Part shown: positions 50,901 to 59,042 of the stretch, in pieces
Position numbering within the stretch: the stretch's first letter is position 1
Layout: each line of letters starts with the position of its first letter
NCBI GenBank assembly: GCA_036013505.1
Contig: CP107851.1
Span: 1,860,001-1,924,000 of the forward strand
Origin: Streptomyces sp. NBC_00510
Lineage (GTDB): Bacteria; Actinomycetota; Actinomycetes; Streptomycetales; Streptomycetaceae
Direction: 5' to 3'
Length of the DNA: 64,000 bases
Notes under the pieces: model-generated
Databases searched by the model: none
Told to the model about the DNA's origin: nothing
What the model saw: only the letters and a program-made list of their open reading frames with translations
Program-made: the position numbers and the translations under genes

Positions 50901-51725
50901 ATGCCTCATGCTGGTGGGATGGACCTGCTGAACGTGTGCGTCGCCGGGGCGACCGGCTGGACCGGGGAGGCGGTCGCGCGCGCCGTCCTGGACTCCGGGG
51001 ACCTGCGGCTGCGGACGGCGGTGGCGCGGTCGGCGGCCGGCGCGGACCTCGGGGCGGTGTGGGGCGGTCCGGAACTCGGGGTGCCCGTCTTCAGCACGGT
51101 CGACGACGCGCTGGACGGCGTGGACGTGCTGATCGACTACACCTCGCACACCGCTGTCGGGCGTCATGTGCGCACCGCCGTGGTCCGCGGGGTCAACGTC
51201 GTGGTCGGCTCGTCGGGCCTGTCCGGCGCGGACTACGAGGAGATCGCCGCGCTGGCCGAGGAGCACGGGGTCGGCGTGGTGGCCTCGGGGAACTTCTCGC
51301 TGACCGCCGCCATGGCGCAGGCCTGCGCCCGGCTGGCCGCCCGTCACCTGCCGCACTGGGAGATCGTCGACTACGCCTCCGCGACCAAGCCCGACGCCCC
51401 CAGCGGTACCGCGCGCGAGCTCGCCGAACAACTGGGCGCCGTACGGCGGCCCGCATACGCCGTGGACCCGGAACGCACGGCGGGACACCCCGAGGCCCGC
51501 GGCGCGTCGATCGCGGGCACGCAGGTCCACTCGCTGCGGCTGCCGGGCTACACCCTCGCCGTGGAGGCGCAGTTCGGGCTGCCGGACGAGCGTCTGGTGA
51601 TCCGGCACGAGGCGGGCACCTCCCCCGCCCCCTACGTCGCGGGGACCCTGCTCGCCGCTCGCGCGGCCGCGACACGCCGGGGTCTGGTTCGCGGTCTCGA
51701 CACGCTGTTGCTCAGCGGGGACTGA
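50901..51725 (+). CDS. DapB-like (dihydrodipicolinate reductase family) paralogue
   Basis: 274 residues. The Rossmann start is LNVCVAGATGWTGEAVARAV (GATGWTG instead of the usual GxxGRMG), then DVLIDYTSHTAVGRHV and GVGVVASGNFSLTAAMAQAC, and the substrate loop ATKPDAPSGTARELAEQL. The usual ExHHRxKxDAPSGT is replaced by VDYASATKPDAPSGT, so the catalytic His pair is missing. Fold and nicotinamide binding look kept, but it is probably not the housekeeping lysine-pathway enzyme. ATG 50901 has GGACGG upstream; ATG 50919 (MDLLNVC) is an alternative. It follows the FUSC-like gene by two bases. Confidence 0.82.
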   Translation: MPHAGGMDLLNVCVAGATGWTGEAVARAVLDSGDLRLRTAVARSAAGADLGAVWGGPELGVPVFSTVDDALDGVDVLIDYTSHTAVGRHVRTAVVRGVNVVVGSSGLSGADYEEIAALAEEHGVGVVASGNFSLTAAMAQACARLAARHLPHWEIVDYASATKPDAPSGTARELAEQLGAVRRPAYAVDPERTAGHPEARGASIAGTQVHSLRLPGYTLAVEAQFGLPDERLVIRHEAGTSPAPYVAGTLLAARAAATRRGLVRGLDTLLLSGD

Positions 51726-51877
51726 CGTTCCGTACCTCGTGGCACTGCGTCACTTCCTTGGCCACGCTGTCGCCCGGACGCTCCGCTCGACGGGCGGCCG
51801 TTGACCGCGCGACGTACGACTGGATCGCAGGGGCGGCGTCGACCGCCGCCCGCCACGCGTCCGAAGGAAGGACACTC

Positions 51878-52834
51878 ATGCGAACCAGTCTGATGCGCCG
51901 CACCGCTCTCGGCGTCGCGACCGGACTTCTTGCCACCGGCCTCTTGGCCGCCTCGACCGGCAGCGCCGTCGCCACGGCAGGCAGCGACGACGGCGGGAAC
52001 GGCTCCTACAGCAAGGGCAGCGACGACTACGGCGACGACGACAACGGATACGGCGACGACGGCGGGGACAACGGGAACAACGGCTACGGCGACAGCGACA
52101 GCGACAGCGGCCGCGGCGGAGGCGGAGGCGGCGGAGACAACGGCCGCGGCGGCGGGGGCGGCGGAGGCCGGGGCAACGGCGACGACGACGGCGGCTACGG
52201 CGGAGGCGGCGGAGACAACGGCCGCGGCGGCGGGGGCGGCGGAGGCCGGGGCAACGGCGACGACGACGGCGGCTACGGCGGAGGCGGCGGAGACAACGGC
52301 CGTGGCGGCCGTGGTGGCGGCGGAGGCGGAGGCGGAGGCGGAGGCGTCTCCAACTGGAACGACGACGGCGACAGCGGTCGCGGCGGCGGCGACGACGGTG
52401 ACGACAACGGCAACGGCAACGGTGGAGGCAAGGGCGGCAAGGGAGGCGGTAAGGGCGGCAACGGGGACAACGGCGACAACGCGACCTACAAGGACAAGGA
52501 CGACAACAACGGGAAGGGCAGCAGCAAGGGCAACAAGGGCAAGGGCGGAAAGGACAGCAAGGGCAAGGGCAACAAGGGCGGAAAGGGCCACGACAAGGGC
52601 CACCACAAGAAGTACAAGAAGCACCACAAGAAGGAGTGCAACAACCACGGCTACCGGTTCAGCTTCAGCTACAAGTACAGCGTGAGCTATGGCTATGGCG
52701 TTGGGTTCGGCAAGGGCGTCCACGCCTTCGGTCTCGGCAAGGGCCTCGACGACTTCGACTACGGGTTCGGTGACAAGTTCGGCCGCGGCTACGGCGGTCT
52801 GCACAGCTCGGGTTCGCTGAACGTGCTCATCTGA
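51878..52834 (+). CDS. Secreted Gly/Asp/Lys low-complexity protein
   Basis: 318 residues. A clear signal peptide (MRTSLMRRTALGVATGLLAT, cleavage near SAVATAG) is followed by an Asp/Gly/Asn-rich acidic half, a repeat block with Gly6-7 runs and DNGRG, a Lys/Gly-rich basic block (KGGKGGGKGGNGDN, later KGHDKGHHKKYKKHHKKE), and an aromatic C-terminus (YRFSFSYKYSVSYGYGVGFG). Only one Cys follows the signal. The charge segregation and aromatic tail suggest a cell-surface or matrix protein, perhaps metal- or polymer-binding or self-assembling; no family is recognised. ATG 51878 follows GAAGGAAGGA. A strong terminator follows. Confidence 0.8.
   Translation: MRTSLMRRTALGVATGLLATGLLAASTGSAVATAGSDDGGNGSYSKGSDDYGDDDNGYGDDGGDNGNNGYGDSDSDSGRGGGGGGGDNGRGGGGGGGRGNGDDDGGYGGGGGDNGRGGGGGGGRGNGDDDGGYGGGGGDNGRGGRGGGGGGGGGGGVSNWNDDGDSGRGGGDDGDDNGNGNGGGKGGKGGGKGGNGDNGDNATYKDKDDNNGKGSSKGNKGKGGKDSKGKGNKGGKGHDKGHHKKYKKHHKKECNNHGYRFSFSYKYSVSYGYGVGFGKGVHAFGLGKGLDDFDYGFGDKFGRGYGGLHSSGSLNVLI
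52121..52302 (+). repeat. 78-base coding tandem repeat
   Basis: A 78-base unit (26 residues, centred on DNGRG, Gly7, RGNGDDDGGY) occurs at 52121-52198 and again at 52199-52276, apparently identical, with a third partial copy to about 52302. The GACAAC landmark falls at 52136, 52214 and 52292. In frame with the low-complexity protein, so copy-number change keeps the frame. Confidence 0.9.
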
Positions 52835-52860
52835 CGCGGGGCTGCCGCCGGGTACGACGA

Positions 52861-52893
52861 GGGCCGGGAGGAACGTTGTGTTCCTCCCGGCCC
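52861..52893. terminator. Strong bidirectional terminator
   Basis: GGGCCGGGAGGAAC (52861-52874) and GTTCCTCCCGGCCC (52880-52893) form a perfect 14-bp stem with a five-base loop, between convergent genes ending at 52834 and 52915. Confidence 0.9.
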
Positions 52894-52914
52894 CGCGTAC
52901 GTGCGCCCTCTTCG

Positions 52915-54015
52915 TCAGCCGAGGTCGGAGGCCTTGATGTAGCCGCTCTTGACCAGCAGCTTCTCGTAGTTGCCCTTGTCGACGCCGACCGGGGAGATCA
53001 GGTACGACGGCACGATCTTGTTGCCGTTGTCGTACGTGCTCTTGTCGTTGATCTCGGGCTGCCGGCCGCCGAGGATGTCCTGGGCCATCTGGACCGCGCG
53101 GGCCGCGAGCTTGCGGGTGTCCTTGTAGACCGTCATGGACTGCTCGCCCTTGATGATCTCCTTCACCGAGTCGACCTCGGCGTCCTGGCCGGTGACGATC
53201 GGCATCGGCTTGGCCGTGGTGCCGTAGCCGTCGGCCTTCAGCGCCTGGATGACGCCGCGGGCGATGCCGTCGTTGGGGGAGAGGACGGCGTCCACGGTGG
53301 AGCTGCCCTTGTAGTGGTTCCTCAGCCGGGTCGCCATCGTCTCGGTGGCGATCGCCGCGTCCCAGTGGAACGTCGCCACCTGGCTGAGGCGGGTCTGGTC
53401 GCTCTTCACGACCAGCTGGCCCTTGTCGATGTACTTCTGCAGGACGTCCATCGCGCCCTTGAAGAAGAACCCGGCGTTGTTGTCGTCGGGGTCGCCGCCG
53501 AACACCTCGAGGTTGTACGGCCCGTTGCCGGACTTCAGCCCGAGCTTCTCCTCGATGTACTTGCCCTGGATCGTGCCGACCTGGGCGTTGTTGAAACTCG
53601 CGTAGTAGTCGACGTTGCTGGAGCCCAGCAGCAGGCGGTCGTAGGCGATGACCTTGACGCCCGCCCTCGACGCCTTCTGGAGGGCGTCGCCGAGCTCGAA
53701 TCCGTCGACCGCCCCGATGATCAGGAGCTTGTCGCCCCGGTCGATCATCGCCTCGACCTGGTCGACCTGCGTGTTGACCTTGTCGTCGGCGTACTGCAGG
53801 TCGGTCTTGTACCCCTGGGCCTTGAACAGCTTGGCCATGTTGTCGCCGTCGGCGATCCAGCGGGTCTGCTTCTTGGTGGGAAGGGCGATGCCCACCGTGA
53901 CTTCGCCGCCCTGCCCGCCCGATTCGCCGCCGCAGCCGGTGGCCGCTGCCGTCAGGGAGAAGGTGAGGACCACCAGGGACACGGTGCGCAGCCTGGCAGT
54001 TCTGCCAGCGTGCAT
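52915..54015 (-). CDS. Xylose/ribose-type sugar-binding lipoprotein (orphan)
   Basis: 366 residues. The signal reads VSLVVLTFSLTAAATGCGGE with a lipobox-like ATGC, so it is a lipoprotein. The mature protein is a periplasmic-binding-protein type I of the CUT2 clan (ChvE/XylF-like): VTVGIALPTKKQTRWIADGD, LLIIGAVDGFELGDALQKAS, PMPIVTGQDAEVDSVKEIIK. CUT2 ATPase and permease genes (mglA/rbsC type) are not nearby, so partner subunits lie elsewhere or it only senses. ATG 54015 follows GAAAGGAAC. On the same strand as panD, 274 bases apart. Confidence 0.9.
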   Translation of the reverse strand: MHAGRTARLRTVSLVVLTFSLTAAATGCGGESGGQGGEVTVGIALPTKKQTRWIADGDNMAKLFKAQGYKTDLQYADDKVNTQVDQVEAMIDRGDKLLIIGAVDGFELGDALQKASRAGVKVIAYDRLLLGSSNVDYYASFNNAQVGTIQGKYIEEKLGLKSGNGPYNLEVFGGDPDDNNAGFFFKGAMDVLQKYIDKGQLVVKSDQTRLSQVATFHWDAAIATETMATRLRNHYKGSSTVDAVLSPNDGIARGVIQALKADGYGTTAKPMPIVTGQDAEVDSVKEIIKGEQSMTVYKDTRKLAARAVQMAQDILGGRQPEINDKSTYDNGNKIVPSYLISPVGVDKGNYEKLLVKSGYIKASDLG

Positions 54016-54289
54016 GGGACTCAGTTCCTTTCGGGCCGAACAAAAGTGTGCTCTCATCGCCCACCCCCGAGAGCGACAGTGTCCGGGCCCGTCACGGAGA
54101 TCCGTGGCAGCCCAGCGATCCGCCGGAGCCCGGTGAACTGCTGATGCGTCAGGCCCGAGGAATGCTGTGGGAGGACGACGGCAGCACGCCACGCTCCCGG
54201 TCCCGGCGAGGCCCGTGATCACCGGACCCCACCTGGACGGATACCTCGAAGTTGGATCCGGACAATAGCACAGCCACTCGTACGGACGT

Positions 54290-54712
54290 TCAGCCGACCG
54301 GCACCGCGTTCGGGCTCGCCTGGGTTCCGCTCCCGGGGACCGGCTCGGAGGCGTCGGCGCCCAGCGCGACGATCCGGTTGTCCGCGTCGACGTGCACCAC
54401 CCGCGGCCGCAGCGCGCGGGCCTCCGCGTCGTCGACCTGCGCGTAGCTGATCAGGATGACCAGGTCCCCGGGGTGCACCAGGTGCGCGGCGGCACCGTTG
54501 ATGCCGATCACCCCCGAACCGCGGCGGCCCTCGATGACGTAGGTCTCCAGGCGGGCGCCGTTGGTGATGTCCACGATGTGGACCAGCTCGCCGGGCAACA
54601 GGTCGGCGGCGTCCATCAGATCGGCGTCCACGGTGACGGAGCCGACGTAGTGCAGGTCGGCCTCGGTCACGGTGGCACGGTGGACCTTGGACTTGAACAT
54701 GGTGCGCAGCAC
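54290..54712 (-). CDS. panD: Aspartate 1-decarboxylase PanD
   Basis: 140 residues. The self-processing Gly24-Ser25 site is in [10 protein letters not shown]; Ser25 becomes the pyruvoyl cofactor. GERG-type loop is [18 protein letters not shown] and [13 protein letters not shown] follows. It makes beta-alanine from aspartate for pantothenate and CoA. The C-terminus ([14 protein letters not shown]) matches the usual length. GTG 54712 follows AGGAG at ten bases. The upstream 213 bases separate it from the divergent acyl-CoA ligase gene; no other pan gene is adjacent. Confidence 0.96.
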   Translation of the reverse strand: MLRTMFKSKVHRATVTEADLHYVGSVTVDADLMDAADLLPGELVHIVDITNGARLETYVIEGRRGSGVIGINGAAAHLVHPGDLVILISYAQVDDAEARALRPRVVHVDADNRIVALGADASEPVPGSGTQASPNAVPVG

Positions 54713-54925
54713 GGCTCACACTCCTGATGCGGACGGTCGCGTCCCGGTCGGGGTACGCGCCTGATGCGGCCATGGTAGTCGGCGCGAACCACCGGCCCCG
54801 AGGTACCCGTTCGCGTCAGTGACTGCCGCTTCCGCCCCACCTCTAGGCAAGTGGACCAATAGCCGGATATCTTCCCTGCCTGCCGCCTCGCCGCGGCGTG
54901 GCACAGGCTCGGGGAAGGGGGCGCC

Positions 54926-56731
54926 GTGCGCGAGTTCAGCCTTCCGCCCCGGGCGGAGCAACTGCGGTCGGGGGGACTCGCCGACTCGGTGTACGACGCG
55001 GCCGACAGGCGCCCGGACGCGGCCGTCCTGGCCCGGCGCGAGGGGCACGAGGGCGACCGCTGGCAGGAGGTCGGCGCCGCGGCCTTCCGCGACGAGGTGG
55101 CCGAACTGGCCCGCGGTCTGGTGGCGGACGGTGTCCGCTTCGGCGAGCCGGTGGCGGTGATGGCCCGCACCCGGTACGAGTGGACGCTGTTCTCCTACGC
55201 GCTCTGGTCGGTGGGCGCCCGGATCGTCCCCGTCTATCCCACCTCCTCCGCCGAGCAGGTCCGCTGGATCCTCGCCGACTCCGGGGCGGTCGCGGTCGTC
55301 GTCGAGCACGAGGACCACGCCATGACGGTGGGCGCCGTCTGCGACACGCTGCCCGCGCTGCGTCGGATCTGGCAGCTGGACGCGGGGTGCGTCCCGTGGC
55401 TGGCGGCGCTGGGCCGGCAGGTCCACCCGGTGATGCTGGACCAGTTGCGCTGGGCGGTCGAGCCGCAGTCGGTGGCGGTGATCGCCTACACCTCGGGCAC
55501 CACGGGGCCGCCCAGGGGCTGCCTGATCACCCACGCCAACCTCGCCGCCGAGTGCGACACGCTGCTGGCCGGGTACGGCTCGATCTTCGCCCCGCCGGGG
55601 GTGCGGCCGTCGGTGCTGGCGTTCCTGCCCATGTCGCACATCTACGGGCTGATGGTGACCACCTGCGCGGTGCGCGGGGGCGTGCTGCTCGGTCACCAGC
55701 CCGACCTGACTCCGGGCGAACTCCTCCCGGCGTTCCGGTCCTTCCGGCCGACCATCCTGCTCGCCGTCCCGTACGTCTACGAGAAGATCATCCAGGGCGC
55801 GCGGAACACCGCCGCCCGCGGCGGCAAGGCCCATGTCTTCGACCGGGCGGCAAGCGTGGCGGTGCGCTACGCCGAGGCCGTGGAGCGGCACGCGCTGGGC
55901 TCGGGTCCGGGGCCGGGACCGCTGCTGCGGGCGGCGCACTCGGCGTTCGACCGGATGGTCTACGGGCGGATCCGGGAGGTGCTGGGCGGGCGCGTGCACT
56001 ACACCGTCTCGGGCGGGTCCCCGCTCAGCCGGGAGCTGGCGCTGCTGTTCGCGGGTGCCGGGCTCACCATCTACGACGGGTACGGACTGACCGAGACCAC
56101 GGCCGCGGTGACCGCGCAGCCGCTGGGGAAGGTGCGCTTCGGCACCGTGGGCCGGCCGCTGCCCGGCAGCGCGGTGCGGATCGCACCGGACGGCGAGGTG
56201 CTGGTGCGGGGGACGACGGTCTTCGCCGGCTACCACGCCGACCCGGTCGCGAACCACGAGGTGTGGCGCCGCGGCGGCTGGATGGCCACCGGCGACATGG
56301 GCTCGCTGGACCCGGACGGGTACCTGACGATCACCGGGCGGAAGAAGGACATCATCATCACCAGCGGCGGCAAGAGCGTGGCGCCGCTGGTGCTGGAGGA
56401 GCGGCTGCGGGCGCACCCGCTGGTCTCGCAGTGCATCGTGGTCGGCGACAACAGGCCCTTCGTCGCGGCGCTGATCACCCTGGACCGGGAGGCCGTCCAG
56501 CTGCGGACCGCGATGGCCGAGCCGGACGTGCACGCCGAGGTCCAGCGCGCGGTGTCGATGGCCAACGCGGCGGTCTCGCGGGCCGAGTCGATCCGGGCGT
56601 TCCGCATCCTGCCGCACGAGTTCTCGGTGGAGAACGGGATGCTGACGCCCTCGCTGAAGCTCCGCAGGAACACGATCGTCAGCGAGTACGCGGCGCAGAT
56701 CGAGTCGATCTACGCCTCTCCGGCCCCCTGA
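54926..56731 (+). CDS. Long-chain fatty-acid--CoA ligase (AMP-forming), paralogue
   Basis: 601 residues of the FadD15-like group: AVIAYTSGTTGPPRGCLIT, IYDGYGLTETTAAVTAQPLG, GGWMATGDMGSLDPDGYLTI, and GRKKDIIITSGGKSVAPLVL. The start VREFSLPPRAEQL and the end LTPSLKLRRNTIVSEYA are close to the protein at 19660-21483, so the two are paralogues. GTG 54926 follows GAAGGGGG. It acts on long-chain fatty acids at the membrane surface. Its 3' end overlaps the convergent Nudix gene by 22 bases. Confidence 0.91.
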   Translation: MREFSLPPRAEQLRSGGLADSVYDAADRRPDAAVLARREGHEGDRWQEVGAAAFRDEVAELARGLVADGVRFGEPVAVMARTRYEWTLFSYALWSVGARIVPVYPTSSAEQVRWILADSGAVAVVVEHEDHAMTVGAVCDTLPALRRIWQLDAGCVPWLAALGRQVHPVMLDQLRWAVEPQSVAVIAYTSGTTGPPRGCLITHANLAAECDTLLAGYGSIFAPPGVRPSVLAFLPMSHIYGLMVTTCAVRGGVLLGHQPDLTPGELLPAFRSFRPTILLAVPYVYEKIIQGARNTAARGGKAHVFDRAASVAVRYAEAVERHALGSGPGPGPLLRAAHSAFDRMVYGRIREVLGGRVHYTVSGGSPLSRELALLFAGAGLTIYDGYGLTETTAAVTAQPLGKVRFGTVGRPLPGSAVRIAPDGEVLVRGTTVFAGYHADPVANHEVWRRGGWMATGDMGSLDPDGYLTITGRKKDIIITSGGKSVAPLVLEERLRAHPLVSQCIVVGDNRPFVAALITLDREAVQLRTAMAEPDVHAEVQRAVSMANAAVSRAESIRAFRILPHEFSVENGMLTPSLKLRRNTIVSEYAAQIESIYASPAP

Positions 56732-57231
56732 CCGGCTCCGCCGGCGCCGCCCCCGTCGAGCAGCCGGCGCAGCCGGTCGAGGAACGTCCGCTGGGCGGAG
56801 AGGATCTTCCCGTGGGCGGCCGGGCCGAGCGGGAACCACGCGGCCCGGTCGACCTCGGGGAACTCCCGGACCCGGCCCGAGCCCCGGGGCCACTCCATGG
56901 AGAAGGTCCCGGGCACCACGAGGCCGGTGTCGAGGTCGCCCTCCAGCGCCCAGACGGTCACGACCTTCCCGCCCGGCTGCAGGTTCTCGCCGAGCGGCAG
57001 CAGCTCGCCCTGCGGCACGGGCAGACCCAGTTCCTCCACGAACTCGCGCCGGGCGGCCGCCTCCGCGGTCTCGTCGGGCTCGTACTCGCCCTTGGGGATG
57101 GTCCAGGCCCCGGCGTCCTTGGACGACCAGAACGGGCCGCCCATGTGGGCCAGCAGAACCTCGGGCGCGCCGCGCGGGGTGCCGCGGAAGAGCAGGATCC
57201 CCGCGCTGCGCTTGACCGCCTTGTCCGCCAT
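56710..57231 (-). CDS. Nudix hydrolase
   Basis: 173 residues. The Nudix box is GEYEPDETAEAAARREFVEE followed by LGL, matching G-x5-E-x7-REUxEExGU. The N-terminus KAVKRSAGILLFRGTPRGAP and the segment GAWTIPKGEYE are typical of the DUF4743-free, NUDIX-from-Mycobacterium-like group that hydrolyse nucleotide diphosphates. ATG 57231 is chosen at the start of the fold; no strong ribosome site is seen. It follows the hmp gene on the same strand after 17 bases, so it may be co-transcribed with hmp. Confidence 0.9.
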   Translation of the reverse strand: MADKAVKRSAGILLFRGTPRGAPEVLLAHMGGPFWSSKDAGAWTIPKGEYEPDETAEAAARREFVEELGLPVPQGELLPLGENLQPGGKVVTVWALEGDLDTGLVVPGTFSMEWPRGSGRVREFPEVDRAAWFPLGPAAHGKILSAQRTFLDRLRRLLDGGGAGGAGQGAGEA

Positions 57232-57248
57232 CCGACCAGTGTGGCCGG

Positions 57249-58451
57249 TCAGCCGCGGGCCAGCCACAGGTCGGGGCCGAAGACCTCGTAGTGCACGTCC
57301 GCGGCGGGCACGCCGCGTTCGATGAGCTGGCTGCGCACGGCGCGCATGAAGGGCAGCGGGCCGCACAGGTAGGCCCGCAGGCCGTCCGGCAGGTCGACGC
57401 CGGACAGGTCGACCCGGCCGGTGCGGTCGCCGGGGACGGCGTCGGTGCCCGGGTCCTCGTACCAGAAGTGGGCGCTGCCCCCGGGGAGCTTCCCGGTCAG
57501 GGCGCGGTGGTCGGCGGCGTGGGCGTGGTGCCCCGGCGTGCGGTCGCCGTGGACGACGGTCACGGGGGCGCCGTAGCCGTCGCCGGCGAGCCGGTGCAGC
57601 ATGGCGAGCATCGGGGTGCAGCCGATGCCGGCCGAGGCCAGCAGCAGGGGCCCGCCGTCGTCGTGGAGGACGATGTCGCCGTAGGGGGCCGACAGCTCGA
57701 CCAGGGCGCCCTCGCCCACGTGGTCGTGGAGGTGGCCGGAGACCTCGCCGGCCGGGTCCCCGGCGACGCCGCGCTCGCGCTTGACGGTGATCTGCCGGGT
57801 GGTGTCGCCGGGGGCGCCGGAGAGGCTGTACTGCCGGATCTGCCGGGCGCCGTCGGGGAGTTCGACGCGCACCGAGACGTACTGGCCGGGGCCGAAGTCG
57901 GGCAGCGGCAGGCCGTCCGCGGGACGGAGCCGGAGGGAGACGACGTCCTCGGTCTCCTGCACCTTCTCCGCGACCTCCCAGGGGCGCCAGGTGTCGCCGG
58001 CGAGGACGCCGTGCTCGGCGTACAGCCGCTGCTCGATGGCGATGAGGGCGTTCGCCATCAGCCAGTAGACCTCGTCCCAGGCGGCGGCGACCTCCTCGGT
58101 GACGGCGTCGCCCAGCACTTCGGCGATGGCGGCGAAGAGGTGCTCCTGCACGATGTGGTACTGGCCCGGGGTGATGCCGAGCGACGCGTGCTTGTGGGCG
58201 ATGCGGGAGAGCATCGCGTCGGGGCGCTGTCCGGGGTGCTCGACCAGGACGGTGGCGAAGTGCGCGATGGCTCCGGCGAGCGCCTCGCGCTGCGTGCCGG
58301 CCGCCTGGTTGCCGCGGTTGAAGAGGTCCCTCAGCAGCTCGGGGTGGGCGGCGAAGAGCCGGTCGTAGAAGAGCGCGGTGATCTCGGAGATCGCGCCGCC
58401 GACGGCGGGCAGGGTGGCGCGGACGGTCGCTGCGGACTTCTCGCTGAGCAT
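57249..58451 (-). CDS. hmp: Flavohaemoprotein (nitric oxide dioxygenase)
   Basis: 400 residues, full Hmp architecture. The globin domain has Tyr29 (B10) in LFYDRLFAAHPEL and proximal His88 in AHKHASLGI. The FAD part has RQIRQYSLSGAPG, and the NAD part has LLLASAGIGCTPMLAMLH and YLCGPLPFM. It turns NO plus O2 into nitrate using NADH. ATG 58451 follows AGGGAG. A site resembling the Streptomyces NsrR operator lies 13-35 bases upstream of the ATG, and nsrR itself is the next gene upstream, so NO-responsive control is expected. Confidence 0.95.
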   Translation of the reverse strand: MLSEKSAATVRATLPAVGGAISEITALFYDRLFAAHPELLRDLFNRGNQAAGTQREALAGAIAHFATVLVEHPGQRPDAMLSRIAHKHASLGITPGQYHIVQEHLFAAIAEVLGDAVTEEVAAAWDEVYWLMANALIAIEQRLYAEHGVLAGDTWRPWEVAEKVQETEDVVSLRLRPADGLPLPDFGPGQYVSVRVELPDGARQIRQYSLSGAPGDTTRQITVKRERGVAGDPAGEVSGHLHDHVGEGALVELSAPYGDIVLHDDGGPLLLASAGIGCTPMLAMLHRLAGDGYGAPVTVVHGDRTPGHHAHAADHRALTGKLPGGSAHFWYEDPGTDAVPGDRTGRVDLSGVDLPDGLRAYLCGPLPFMRAVRSQLIERGVPAADVHYEVFGPDLWLARG

Positions 58452-58463
58452 GGACGGCTCCCT

Positions 58464-58486
58464 AATTGGTATCTGATATTCGTATT
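58464..58486 (-). promoter_or_regulatory. Candidate NsrR operator upstream of hmp
   Basis: On the minus strand the 23-base site reads AATACGAATATCAG then ATACCAATT. From memory this differs at about three positions from the S. coelicolor hmpA1 NsrR site. It lies 13 to 35 bases before the hmp ATG. Confidence 0.75.
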
Positions 58487-58539
58487 AAAGGGCGTACGAA
58501 GACCCGCCCTCGGCGGGCGGTCGGTTCGGGTGGGTCGGA

Positions 58540-58980
58540 TCAGCCCCGCGGGCCGGAGCCGACCAGCCCCACCAGGACGGGTCCGGTGGGCGCGGCGGTC
58601 AGATCGGCGACGGTGAGCGGGTCCAGGGAGGCGTAGAAGGCCTCCTGCGCCCGGCGCAGCGCGCCGCGCAGCCGGCAGGCACCGGCGAGCGGACAGGGCG
58701 TCTCACCCTCGCAGTCCACGACGTCGCCGACCCCCTCCAGCTCCCGCACCAGGCGGCCGACCGAGGCCGCCCGCCCGGCGGCGGTGAGCTCCAGGCCACC
58801 GCCGCGCCCCCGGCGGGTCTCGACGACCCCCAGATGCTGCAGCCGGGCCACCACCTTGGCCAGGTGCGAGTACGGGACCCGCATCGCCTCGGCCACGTCC
58901 CGGGCGGTGGACGGCTCGTCCTTGACGGACAGGGCCATCACCGCGCGGAGCGCGAGGTCGGTGGACTTCGTCAGGCGCAT
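58540..58980 (-). CDS. nsrR: Nitric-oxide-sensing repressor NsrR (Rrf2 family)
   Basis: 146 residues. Winged HTH of the Rrf2 family: TDLALRAVMALSV, then STARDVAEAMRVPYSHLAKV and TRRGRGGGLELT. The [4Fe-4S] ligands Cys90, Cys96 and Cys102 lie in VDCEGETPCPLAGACRL, and Asp8 (TKSTD) fits the fourth ligand described for S. coelicolor NsrR. It represses hmp until NO destroys the cluster. ATG 58980 follows CAAGG. A site partly matching the hmp operator lies 16-38 bases upstream of its start, suggesting autoregulation. The hmp gene is 88 bases downstream on the same strand. Confidence 0.95.
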   Translation of the reverse strand: MRLTKSTDLALRAVMALSVKDEPSTARDVAEAMRVPYSHLAKVVARLQHLGVVETRRGRGGGLELTAAGRAASVGRLVRELEGVGDVVDCEGETPCPLAGACRLRGALRRAQEAFYASLDPLTVADLTAAPTGPVLVGLVGSGPRG

Positions 58981-58995
58981 ACCTTGAGGCTAGAT

Positions 58996-59018
58996 AATGC
59001 GCATCAGGGATTCAAGTT
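58996..59018 (-). promoter_or_regulatory. Candidate NsrR operator upstream of nsrR
   Basis: The minus strand reads AACTTGAATCCCTGATG then CGCATT. It shares the AAC, GAAT, C and ATT elements with the hmp site (about 13 of 23 positions with the published hmpA1 site as I recall it), at the same distance from the start codon. Weaker than the hmp site. Confidence 0.5.
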
Positions 59019-59042
59019 AAGAGGGGGGTCGTGCGGCCCACG

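Noticed and set aside
52121..52302. Repeats as a CRISPR array
   Set aside because: Units are directly adjacent coding repeats without spacers and lie inside a low-complexity gene; no cas genes.
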